Of a stretch of DNA of 64,000 bases, positions 16,122 to 23,676 are shown one piece after another. Below the pieces are notes generated by a model. That model did not search any database. It was not told the origin of the DNA and was given only the letters and a program-made list of their open reading frames with translations. Numbering within the stretch: the first letter of the stretch is position 1; every line of letters starts with the position of its first letter. The translations under genes were made by a program, and so were the position numbers. The DNA comes from JAGQUL01 sp038212015. GTDB lineage: Bacteria; Actinomycetota; Thermoleophilia; Gaiellales; SKUG01. The stretch lies in contig JBBQUY010000007.1 of NCBI GenBank assembly GCA_038212015.1, positions 1 to 64,000 on the forward strand, given 5' to 3'.

Positions 16122-16657
16122 CCGTCGGAGCTCCCCTCGAACCCCCCCTGGGGAGTCTCGGCGATGCGACGCTCGGCCTCGGCGCCGTGCACCTCGTCCG
16201 CGAGCAGGTGGTGCGACATCGCCGCGTCGAACGCCTCGTAACTGACCGACCACAACGAGCTCGCGGCGATCGTCGTCACCGTCGCCGACCGCGCGCCGCG
16301 CACGAGCAGCGCGCTCTCGCCGAAGAACGCGCCCGGTCCGAGCGTCGCGAGCACTTCCCCGTCGCGCTCCACCTCCACACCGCCGTCGACGAGGATGAAG
16401 AAGCGATCCGCGGCATCGCCCTGTCGAAAGACGACGACGTTCGGTTCGACCATCGCCAGCTTCGCCGTGCGCGCCACGTGGTCGAACTCCTCGTCGCTCA
16501 GGTCCGCGAGCATGCCCAGTCGCGGCGGCACCGCCCGCGGCTGTGGCGACGCGAGCTCCGACGCGGAGTCGCCGGCGTCGGCGGCCTGGAAGAAGTCATC
16601 GATGTCATCGTCGGCGATGTGCACCCGGGACGTGTTCCCGGCAACGGCGTGTCGCAC
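16118..16657 (-). CDS. Cyclic-nucleotide-binding domain protein
   Basis: 179 residues from a GTG just after the stop of the third permease gene. Residues 45-165 are a cNMP-binding beta barrel: LSDEEFDHVARTAK, VVVFRQGDAADRFFILVDGGVEVERDGEVLATLGPGAFFGESALL, then the phosphate-binding cassette RGARSATVTTIA. The Gly-Glu-Ser followed by R-x-A-T fits a ligand-binding cassette. There is no helix-turn-helix, so it is not a CRP-type regulator; it may sense a nucleotide and act on a partner such as the co-encoded transporter (inference). An acidic, probably disordered N-terminal 40 residues precedes the domain. Confidence 0.88.
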   Translation of the reverse strand: MRHAVAGNTSRVHIADDDIDDFFQAADAGDSASELASPQPRAVPPRLGMLADLSDEEFDHVARTAKLAMVEPNVVVFRQGDAADRFFILVDGGVEVERDGEVLATLGPGAFFGESALLVRGARSATVTTIAASSLWSVSYEAFDAAMSHHLLADEVHGAEAERRIAETPQGGFEGSSDG

Positions 16658-16660
16658 GCA

Positions 16661-17467
16661 TCAGGCCGACGCGCCCTCGTAACGCCGAACCGCATGGCGC
16701 CACATGAGCCGCGACGCCACCAGCAGCGCAAGCGCCATCGACACGGCCATGAACACCGAGGCGGCGTCGAGCCGACCCGTGAGCGCCTCGGCCGGGACGG
16801 TCACCGCAAGCCCGGCCGGAAAGATCGTCGACAGTGCCAGGCGCAGGCCACCCGGGAAGATCCCGATCGGCCAGCGCAGGTGGTCGTACATGTCATCGAG
16901 CGCCCAGAGGATGCCCTCGCCCTGCACCGTCCAGAACGTGATGCTCGCGAGCAGCGTCCAGAACGATGCAACGATCACCACCGCGCACGCGAACATCGCG
17001 AGCGCTGCGCCGATCGCGCCGGGGATCCCGCCCGCCGCCGCCTCGAGCCCGCCGCGCGACACGCCGAAGCCGATGACGACGATGCCGACCACGAGGTCGA
17101 GCGCACGCCACGGATCTGGCGCCTGGCCGACGGCGACCGCCTGCGCATCGACCGGCTTGAGCAGCCGATAGTCGAAGTCGCCCGTACGGATGTCTGCGAC
17201 GAGCTTGGCCATCGACGAGTGCACGACGCCGTTGACGAACGCGCCGAGCGCGAAGAACACGCCGACGACGACGAGCAGGTCGCTCGCGCTCCAGCCGCCG
17301 ATCTGGTCGGTGTGTCGGTACACGAGCGCGATGCTCGCCACCGACACGCCGAGCGTGACGATCGTGTTGACCAGGTACGCCCAGAAGTTGGAGCGGTATG
17401 CGAGCTCGGTGCTCGCGGCGATGCGCGCGTGCGCTGCCACCACACGTGCCTCGTGCATGCCCTTCAC
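16661..17467 (-). CDS. ABC-2 permease, third subunit gene of the exporter
   Basis: 268 residues if the GTG at 17467 is used; this makes a GTGA overlap with the preceding stop exactly as at the two upstream junctions, so it is preferred over the ATG at 17458. Six hydrophobic segments are present. The pattern RIAASTELAYRSNFWAYLVN at the start and IRTGDFDYRLLKPVDAQ in the first cytoplasmic loop are hallmarks of the COG3694-type permease that pairs with COG4586/COG4587 partners. It should form part of the heteromeric membrane channel with the two duplicated permeases. Substrate unknown. Confidence 0.88.
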   Translation of the reverse strand: MKGMHEARVVAAHARIAASTELAYRSNFWAYLVNTIVTLGVSVASIALVYRHTDQIGGWSASDLLVVVGVFFALGAFVNGVVHSSMAKLVADIRTGDFDYRLLKPVDAQAVAVGQAPDPWRALDLVVGIVVIGFGVSRGGLEAAAGGIPGAIGAALAMFACAVVIVASFWTLLASITFWTVQGEGILWALDDMYDHLRWPIGIFPGGLRLALSTIFPAGLAVTVPAEALTGRLDAASVFMAVSMALALLVASRLMWRHAVRRYEGASA

Positions 17468-18291
17468 GTGCCCACCGCCTCGTATGCTCGCGTGCCTGCT
17501 CGCCACACCGGCTGCACCAGGGTGTACAGCGCGATCGACCATGCACCCAGCACGGCGATCGCGATCCAGATGTCAGCCAGCGGTGCGCGGCCGATCGCGA
17601 GCTCGGCCGGGTAGCCGAGCGTCCAGTAGAACGGGAGCGCGCGCGACACCGTCGCCATCGTGTCCGGCAGGACGTCGAGTGGTGCGAACTGGCCGCCCAG
17701 CAGGATGATGACGAGGTTGTAGACGCCGCGCACGCCGTCGATGCGCGTCAGCCACATCGCGAGACAGGCGAGCAGGCTGTCCGCCAGCAGCTTCGTCAGG
17801 ATGGCGAGCGGGACGACGAGCAGCAGCGCGAACCACGCCACCCCTCGTACGTCGATCGTCGCGTCGAACGCCACCATCAGCACCAGTGCGATGGCGGGCA
17901 TCGCCAGCGCGGACTGGATGCGATGCGCGAGCGCTGCCCCGCTCAGCGCGGCGAGGGGGTGCACGGGACGCAGCAGGTGCGCGGCGAGCAGGCCGCTGCG
18001 CACGTTCGTGGCGAACTCGCCCATCGGGGTCGGGGTCACGACGATGGTGCGCAGGCACAGCACCACGAGGAAGTAGCCCGCAAACTCGCCCGGGGTGAAG
18101 CCGCCCGTCGATCCGCCACCCGCGTCGGCCACGGCGCTCCACACGCTCAGGTAGACGACCGCCTGCAGGATGCTGACGACCGCCCAGATCAGCGAGCTCA
18201 CGCGGTACTGCGCAGCCTCGATCAGGTTGACGCGTCCCGATGCGATGCTGCCGCGCACGTTGCGGTGCACTGTGGAGGCGAGTGCGGTCAC
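17464..18291 (-). CDS. ABC-2 permease, paralogue B
   Basis: 275 residues starting with GTG at 18291, overlapping the stop of paralogue A (GTGA). The sequence tracks paralogue A over its entire length, with shared blocks MWLTRIDGVRGVYNL, LLGGQFAPLDVLPD and ALPFYWTLGYPAELAIGRAPL, and the same C-terminal AGTRAYEAVG. The permease loop VRSGLLAAHLLRPVHPLAAL is the coupling loop. A longer open frame upstream is antisense noise inside paralogue A. Tandem duplication followed by divergence is clear. Confidence 0.9.
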   Translation of the reverse strand: MTALASTVHRNVRGSIASGRVNLIEAAQYRVSSLIWAVVSILQAVVYLSVWSAVADAGGGSTGGFTPGEFAGYFLVVLCLRTIVVTPTPMGEFATNVRSGLLAAHLLRPVHPLAALSGAALAHRIQSALAMPAIALVLMVAFDATIDVRGVAWFALLLVVPLAILTKLLADSLLACLAMWLTRIDGVRGVYNLVIILLGGQFAPLDVLPDTMATVSRALPFYWTLGYPAELAIGRAPLADIWIAIAVLGAWSIALYTLVQPVWRAGTRAYEAVGT

Positions 18292-19112
18292 GAGCCCACC
18301 GCCTCGTACGCGCGCGTGCTCGCGCGCCACGCGGGCTGCAGGATCGCGTAGAGCGCGACCGTCCATGCGGCGAGCACGGCGATGCCGATCCACGCGTCGG
18401 ACATCGGGGCACGTCCGACGAGCAGCTCGGTCGGGTAGCCGAGCGTCCAGTAGAACGGCATCGCGAGCGCGATCGTCCGCAGCCACTCGGGGAGCACGTC
18501 GACCGGTGCGAACTGCCCGCCGAGCAGCAGCAGGAGCAGGTAGTACATGCCGCGGATGCCGTCGATGCGCGTCAGCCACATCGAGGCGAGCGACAGCAGT
18601 GCATCGGCGAGGAAGCGGGTCGACATCGCGAGCGGGATCACCAGGAGGGCGACGACGACCGCCTCGGCGCGCACGTCGACGGTCGCGTCGAACATGACGA
18701 AGAGGATCGCCGCGATCGGCACGACGGTGAGGATGCTCTGGATGCGAAACGCGAAGATCGACGTGCCGATGTAGGCGATCGGGTGGAGCGGGCGCAGCAG
18801 CAGGCCGGACATCTTGCCCGAGCGCACGTAGCCGCTCAGCTCGTACGGGATCCACGTGTAGGTGATGTCGCGCACGACGAGCAGGACGAGGAAGTAGCCG
18901 GCGAACTCCGCGGCGCTGTAGCCGCCGGTCGAGCCGCCGCTGGCAGCAGCGACCGCCTGCCACACGGCGAGGTACACGACGACCTGCAGGATGCTGGCAA
19001 GCGACCACATCGCCATGTTCGCGCGGTACTGCGCGGCGATGAGCAGGTCGACGCGCATCGCGGCGAGCGATCCGCGCACGGTCCGGCGAACCGTGCCCGA
19101 CCGGGTGCTCAC
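18288..19112 (-). CDS. ABC-2 permease, paralogue A
   Basis: 274 residues with a GTG start at 19112 that overlaps the ATPase stop (GTGA). Six hydrophobic segments; coupling loop YVRSGKMSGLLLRPLHPIAYI after the second; then MWLTRIDGIRGMYYL, LLGGQFAPVDVLPE and AMPFYWTLGYPTELLVGRAPM, nearly the same as in paralogue B. It belongs to the COG4587-like permeases and should pair with the ATPase at 19109-20095. Confidence 0.9.
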   Translation of the reverse strand: MSTRSGTVRRTVRGSLAAMRVDLLIAAQYRANMAMWSLASILQVVVYLAVWQAVAAASGGSTGGYSAAEFAGYFLVLLVVRDITYTWIPYELSGYVRSGKMSGLLLRPLHPIAYIGTSIFAFRIQSILTVVPIAAILFVMFDATVDVRAEAVVVALLVIPLAMSTRFLADALLSLASMWLTRIDGIRGMYYLLLLLLGGQFAPVDVLPEWLRTIALAMPFYWTLGYPTELLVGRAPMSDAWIGIAVLAAWTVALYAILQPAWRASTRAYEAVGS

Positions 19113-20095
19113 GACGATGCTCCGACCGCCTCGTCCCGCGCGGGTGCCTCGGATTCGAACACGCGCTCCATCACGCGTTCGATCGGCTCGTCCTCGACGG
19201 TGAAGTCGAGCACGCCGGGCAGGTCGAGCAGTTCGCCGAGGCGCTCGCGAAGCTCGGAGCGCTGCACCTCGACGACGCGCTCCTGCTCGTCGGAGACGGC
19301 GGGATCAAAGTGGAGCGTCACGAGCTTTCGGTCGCTCGTGCGCGTGGCGAGCTCCTTGAGTGCGCCGTCGAACTGGAGACGGCCGTGGTGGATGACGAGC
19401 ACGCGTTCGGCGAGCGCCTCGATGTCTGCCATGTAGTGGCTCGTGAGCAGCACGGTCGCACCGGAGCGCGCGGCGTACGTCGACACGAACTCGCGCACGC
19501 GTCGCTGCGCCTGCACGTCGAGTCCGAGCGTCGGTTCGTCCAGGAACAGCACCTCGGGGCGGTGGATGAGCGCGGCGGCGAGCTCGCACTTCATGCGCTC
19601 GCCGAGTGACAGCTGACGCACCGGCTTGTCGAGCACGGGCTCGAGCGCGAGCAGTTCCACGAGCTCGTCGAGCTGCTCGCGATAGGCGCTGCGTTCGACC
19701 TGGTAGACGACGCGGAGCATGTCGAACGAGTCCGCGGGCGGGATGTCCCACGCGAGCTGCTGGCGCTGGCCCATCACGAGCGAAATGCGTCGCAGCAGGT
19801 CGTGATCGCGGCGCGCCGGATCGGTGTCGAGCACGCGCACCGATCCACCGGTCGGGTGCAGCAGGCCGCTCAGCAGTTTCAGGGTCGTCGTCTTGCCCGC
19901 GCCGTTCGGCCCGAGGAAGCCGACGACCTCGCCGCGCTCGATCGTGAACGACACGTCCTCGACCGCGCGCACGGCACGGGTCTTCCTGCGGACGACCGAT
20001 CGCAGCGATGCCGCGAGGCCCGGTTCGCGGACCGGGACGTGGAACGTGCGCGACGCATGGTCGGCGCGGATCGCAATGTCGGAGGTGGCAGTCAT
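19109..20095 (-). CDS. ABC exporter ATPase (COG4586-like)
   Basis: 328 residues. An N-terminal amphipathic extension containing LAASLRSVVRRKTRAVRAVEDVSF is typical of COG4586 ATPases. Walker A is GPNGAGKTTTLK, the Q-loop VMGQRQQLAWD has the family's QLxWD form, the signature is QLSLGERMKCELAAAL, Walker B is VLFLDEPTLGLD, and the switch His lies in LLTSHYMAD. A C-terminal 80-residue regulatory region follows. It heads a chain of six overlapping or touching genes on the minus strand. TACGCT nine bases before the ATG is a possible -10 box. Confidence 0.93.
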   Translation of the reverse strand: MTATSDIAIRADHASRTFHVPVREPGLAASLRSVVRRKTRAVRAVEDVSFTIERGEVVGFLGPNGAGKTTTLKLLSGLLHPTGGSVRVLDTDPARRDHDLLRRISLVMGQRQQLAWDIPPADSFDMLRVVYQVERSAYREQLDELVELLALEPVLDKPVRQLSLGERMKCELAAALIHRPEVLFLDEPTLGLDVQAQRRVREFVSTYAARSGATVLLTSHYMADIEALAERVLVIHHGRLQFDGALKELATRTSDRKLVTLHFDPAVSDEQERVVEVQRSELRERLGELLDLPGVLDFTVEDEPIERVMERVFESEAPARDEAVGASS

Positions 20096-20205
20096 CGACC
20101 GCCAAGCGTAGCCGATCAGACGACGTGCTGGCGTCGAATGCAGTCTGTCCGGCTCGCTCGGGGCAGCATCAGGCCCGAACGCGCAGACGCCGATGGGTAC
20201 GGACC

Positions 20206-21108
20206 ATGGCCACCGGTCCCGTCACCCGCACAGCCGCCGTCTCGCAGCCCTCTGCTGCGGACCTGGCGAGCGTGCGCGTGCAGATGACGGTGCGCGGCAA
20301 GCGACAGTCGCTCGGCACCGCACTGGAGGCACTGCGCGACACGCGCCTCACCGCAGCCGAGCGCCACGCGATCATGGCGCTCGTGCACGCGGTCAAGCTG
20401 CTGCGCGAGCGCGCCGGCCTCAACGGCATCGACGACGCGGGTGCCGGCGTGCAGCTGCTGCTGCGCGACGCCGACGCGAACGAGCGCGGGCCCTGGGCGA
20501 CGATCGGCCAGGTCGCCGTCGGCGCGAAGAACGGACTTGCCACGCGCCGCGGGAGCGCAGCACGCCCCGACGTGCTGCTCACCGTCGACGCCGCCGTGCA
20601 CGAGCTCGCGCACGTCGTGCAGTTCGGTCGCATGTCGAAGGCGGCCAAGCCGCACCCGGCGCTGCTCGAAGGCATCGCCGATGCTGCAGCGATCCTCGCG
20701 ACCGGCGACGACACGCTCGGCGAGGAATTCTTCTACGTCGATCCGAGCGGTCGCCATCGCGGCTCGATCCGCGAGCTCGGCGCGCGCACCACGAGCGGGC
20801 CCGCGCTTGGCAAGGTCGTCACGAATTACCACGACGCGCTTCGACCCGGCACCGGCGAGCACACCGGCGGTGGCGTCGTCTCCAGAGCGTTCATGCTCGT
20901 GCGCGACCGCCTCGGCCGCGACCGCGCCGAGCAGCTGCTGTGGGCCGTGATCCGTGACACGCAGGCGTGGGCGAAGGGCGGCTCCTGGAAGGAGCTCGCG
21001 CTCGCGCTGCGTCGCCAGGCCGCCACGGTCTGGGCCGGCGATGCCGCTGCAGTCGCCGCGGTCGACGCCGCACTCGCCGCAACCGGTCTTGATGCCGCCG
21101 CGCGCTGA
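20206..21108 (+). CDS. Thermolysin-like (M4-type) metallopeptidase domain protein without signal peptide
   Basis: 300 residues from the ATG at 20206. The zinc-binding helix is VHELAHVVQF (H132, E133, H136); the third ligand is E155 in LLEGIADAAAI, 19 residues on; and H219 in GEHTGGGVVSRAFML matches the proton-donor His of thermolysin, whose family motif reads GGVHxNSGxxNxAF. The H132-H219 distance (87) is almost that of thermolysin (89). The M4 C-terminal helical domain is therefore present, but the usual N-terminal propeptide and signal peptide are not. An active cytoplasmic or unconventionally exported peptidase is inferred; the 110-residue N-terminal region is not recognised. Confidence 0.75.
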   Translation: MATGPVTRTAAVSQPSAADLASVRVQMTVRGKRQSLGTALEALRDTRLTAAERHAIMALVHAVKLLRERAGLNGIDDAGAGVQLLLRDADANERGPWATIGQVAVGAKNGLATRRGSAARPDVLLTVDAAVHELAHVVQFGRMSKAAKPHPALLEGIADAAAILATGDDTLGEEFFYVDPSGRHRGSIRELGARTTSGPALGKVVTNYHDALRPGTGEHTGGGVVSRAFMLVRDRLGRDRAEQLLWAVIRDTQAWAKGGSWKELALALRRQAATVWAGDAAAVAAVDAALAATGLDAAAR

Positions 21109-21143
21109 CGTCACGTCGGCGCCCTGATGACACGTGGGGGGCG

Positions 21144-21270
21144 TCGGGTGATTGATCCGAACGTAACCCGTCGTAAGTGCCGATTGCGTTCGGAGCGATC
21201 TGATTCGCGGCGTCTCGGGTGATTGATCCGAACGTAACCCGTCGTATGTGCCGATTGCGTTCGGAGCGAT
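21144..21270. repeat. Two 56-bp direct repeats with internal stem-loops
   Basis: The copies span 21144-21199 and 21215-21270, differ at one base and are separated by 15 bases. Each contains the inverted repeat TCCGAACG / CGTTCGGA (21156-21163 with 21187-21194 in the first copy) around a 23-base loop. They fill most of the gap between the stop of the thermolysin-like gene and the convergent LysE stop. No ORF crosses them. They could be a dispersed intergenic element, a pair of RNA hairpins or protein-binding sites. Confidence 0.75.
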
Positions 21271-21295
21271 GCGACGCGCGCTGCGTGACAGGTCG

Positions 21296-21949
21296 TCAGC
21301 GCCCGGCGGTCGCCAGGCGCACGCCGAAGCCGACGAGCGCGGCACCGGCCGAGCCTTCGATCCAACGGCGCGTGCGCGGGTTGCGATGGATGGCGGCGCC
21401 TGCGCGGGCGACGAGCGCGGCGTACAGCGTGAGCCAGATCATGCCGACGAGCACCTGGACGATCGCGAGGCCGAGCGCCACCGGCACGAACCGATCGCCG
21501 GCGGGCGCAAACTGCGGCAGGAACGCGATGTAGAAGAGGGCGATCTTGACGTTGAGCAGGTTGGTCAGGAAGCCGCCCACGAACATCGATCGCGCGGATC
21601 CCGCAGCAGCGCGAGAGCTTGCCGCATCGATCCCCACCTCATCCGCCATGGGCGCATGCGCGCCGCGCCACGCGCCGATGATCGCGCCGATGCCCATCCA
21701 GGCAAGCCACGCCGCACCGAGCAGCTTGACCGTCGTGAACGCGACGTCGGAATCGCGCAGCACCACCGACAGGCCCGCGACGCAGAGCGTGATGTGGACC
21801 GCGAAGCCGCCGATGATCCCCCCCATCGTCGGCCACAGCGCACGGAAGCCGCCAGAGAGTACGTTGCGCATCACGAGCGCCATGTCCGCGCCGGGTGTGA
21901 TCGCGAGGATCACGACGATACCCAGAAATGTGACGACTTCTACGGTCAT
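21296..21949 (-). CDS. LysE/RhtB family amino acid exporter
   Basis: 217 residues from the ATG at 21949 (MTVEVVTFLGIVVILAITPG). The N-terminal PGADMALVMRN motif is the RhtB/LysE signature, followed by GFRALWPTMGGIIGGFAVH and LLGAAWLAWMGIGAI. The second half has the large loop (about residues 95-115) and SMFVGGFLTNLLNVKIALFYIAFLPQF, the conserved N-P/K region of these exporters. Six membrane helices are visible. Exporters of this family remove surplus amino acids or analogues. A much longer overlapping frame upstream is antisense to the flavoprotein gene and is rejected. Confidence 0.92.
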   Translation of the reverse strand: MTVEVVTFLGIVVILAITPGADMALVMRNVLSGGFRALWPTMGGIIGGFAVHITLCVAGLSVVLRDSDVAFTTVKLLGAAWLAWMGIGAIIGAWRGAHAPMADEVGIDAASSRAAAGSARSMFVGGFLTNLLNVKIALFYIAFLPQFAPAGDRFVPVALGLAIVQVLVGMIWLTLYAALVARAGAAIHRNPRTRRWIEGSAGAALVGFGVRLATAGR

Positions 21950-22004
21950 GGGCGCATGGTAGCCGGTTGCGTGGGTACCCATCTCGAAAGCGAGGGGGGC
22001 CGTC

Positions 22005-23201
22005 GTGCGTCGATTACTGGTCATCGGAGGTGGAATCGCAGGTGTCGAGAGCGCACTGACGCTCGCCCGCGGCCTGCCGGAGGACCGCGTCACCCTGCTG
22101 ACGCACTCCGAACTGCTGCGCATCATGCCCGACCTCGTGTACGTGCCGACGGGCGTCGCTGCGCATCGCATGGAAGTTCCCGTGCGCGAGCTGCTCGCGG
22201 CCGAACCGATCGACGTCGTGCTCGGCGAGGTCGAATCGATCGACCTCGACGAACGCCTCGCCCATGCCGATACCGGTGAACACGAGTTCGACGTGGTGAT
22301 CGTCGCGCCCGGCGCTGCCCCGCTGCCGTCGAGCGGGCTGCAGCTGCAGACTCTCGAGCAGGCCGAGGTCGTGCGCGATCGACTCGACGAAGTCTTCGCC
22401 GGCGCGACCGCGGAGGACCAGCGCGCGAGCATCCTCGTGCGAACCTGCGCCGATGATGCCTGGGGACCCCCCGCATACGAGTTCGCCGCGCTGCTCGCGT
22501 CGCGCCGCCGGATGCTCGACGTCGAACAGCTCGTCTCGGTGACGCTCGTCACGGCCGAGATGCAGCCGTTCCAGTGGTTCGAGCCGCACGTCGCCGACAT
22601 CGTCGTCGACACGCTCGCATCGCTCGGCGTCGAGCTTGCGACCGGAGTCCCCGAGCCGCGGTTCGACGATCTCATCGGCGACGTCGTCATCGACTTCGGC
22701 CGTCTGGAAGCGCGACACGTTCCCGGGCTTCCGGGTCGTGACGAGCGCGGGTGGTATGCCACCGACGCCGACGGCCGGGTGCACCCCGCAGCGTTCGTGA
22801 TCGGCGACGCCGCCTGCCACGGCTTCAAGTCCGCGTTCGCCGTCGCCTGGCAGGCACGTCGAATGCTGGAAGCGCTCGGCGGATCACTCGAGGCACTCGG
22901 ATCGGAGGTGGGCGGCGTGCCGATCGATGCCATCGAACACCACGTCGACCTGGGCACGCGCACGCTGCGCATCCGCCTGCCCGTCGCCGCGAAGCTCCAT
23001 GATCCGTGGCTCGGTCACGACGCCACCGCGCGGCTCGACGACGCGCCACCGGATCGTCTCGCGGGTCTGCTCGTGGGCACCGAACTCACTCGTGCCGGCG
23101 GTCGAAGCGCGGCGCACGCGCACCGCGCACTCGTCACTCGACCGGGAGCGACGCCCCGGCCGGGAGGCCGATCGAAGCTCGCATCGCACCCGTCGCCGTG
23201 A
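22005..23201 (+). CDS. FAD-dependent pyridine nucleotide/sulfide-quinone-type oxidoreductase
   Basis: 398 residues, GTG start preceded by GAGGGGGG. The FAD site RLLVIGGGIAGVESALTLARGL opens the protein. VTLLTHSELLRIMPDLVYVPTGV and FDVVIVAPGAAPLP correspond to the substrate-side strand and ATG-like motif of the SQR/NDH-2 group, and HPAAFVIGDAACHGFKSAFAVAWQARRMLEAL is the second FAD motif (GD). The quinone-end cysteines of true sulfide:quinone reductases are not evident, so the substrate is uncertain. The last 20 residues are low complexity and overlap the convergent gene by 68 bases. Confidence 0.85.
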   Translation: MRRLLVIGGGIAGVESALTLARGLPEDRVTLLTHSELLRIMPDLVYVPTGVAAHRMEVPVRELLAAEPIDVVLGEVESIDLDERLAHADTGEHEFDVVIVAPGAAPLPSSGLQLQTLEQAEVVRDRLDEVFAGATAEDQRASILVRTCADDAWGPPAYEFAALLASRRRMLDVEQLVSVTLVTAEMQPFQWFEPHVADIVVDTLASLGVELATGVPEPRFDDLIGDVVIDFGRLEARHVPGLPGRDERGWYATDADGRVHPAAFVIGDAACHGFKSAFAVAWQARRMLEALGGSLEALGSEVGGVPIDAIEHHVDLGTRTLRIRLPVAAKLHDPWLGHDATARLDDAPPDRLAGLLVGTELTRAGGRSAAHAHRALVTRPGATPRPGGRSKLASHPSP

Positions 23202-23676
23202 CGGTTGCACCCGACGCGGGCGATGCCACGTGGCACGCTACCGACATGCGGTACGTGTCGGTCGCAGGGGCGGAGAACGATCGCTCGATCGTGACCTTCT
23301 CGCGAGCGCCACGCGACTTGAGCAGCACCGTCTCGTACGGGGTGCCGAGCGACCACGCGGCGTTGCCGGCGCGTGAGTAGCGAATGCCGCACACGACCTG
23401 GGCGACACCGCGCTTCGGAAGCTTCACCGCGCGCACGGTCGCCGTGGCTCGCATGCGCAGCGCGTCTCCCTCGCGGGCCTTGATGCTCGTCGATTCGAGC
23501 TTGGAGGAGCCGAGGTCCGGAACGGACCCGCCGGGAATCACCGCGAGCGCTTTCTGCACGGTGCGGGTCGGCTTCGCCGAACGCGTTCCGCCGACGCCCG
23601 CCACCTGCGCGAGGAGTGCGACGACGCCCATCATGAGTACGAGAACGAGTGCCTGTCGTCGGTGCGCGCGCATCAT
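23134..23676 (-). CDS. Secreted protein of unknown function
   Basis: 180 residues: a signal peptide (RRQALVLVLMMGVVALLAQVAG), then a region rich in beta strands with three cysteines (VVCGIRY, VACHVAS). The ATG at 23676 overlaps the stop of the propeller/Ig-like gene (ATGA), implying translational coupling and a shared job outside the cell. The C-terminal strand pattern ASIGLPAGASLP hints at a small beta-sandwich. Not recognised. Confidence 0.7.
   Translation of the reverse strand: MMRAHRRQALVLVLMMGVVALLAQVAGVGGTRSAKPTRTVQKALAVIPGGSVPDLGSSKLESTSIKAREGDALRMRATATVRAVKLPKRGVAQVVCGIRYSRAGNAAWSLGTPYETVLLKSRGAREKVTIERSFSAPATDTYRMSVACHVASPASGATVTATGAMRASIGLPAGASLPVE

Noticed and set aside
21144..21270. 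A CRISPR-like array
   Set aside because: Only two copies are present, the unit is 56 bases, the spacer only 15, and no cas gene is nearby.
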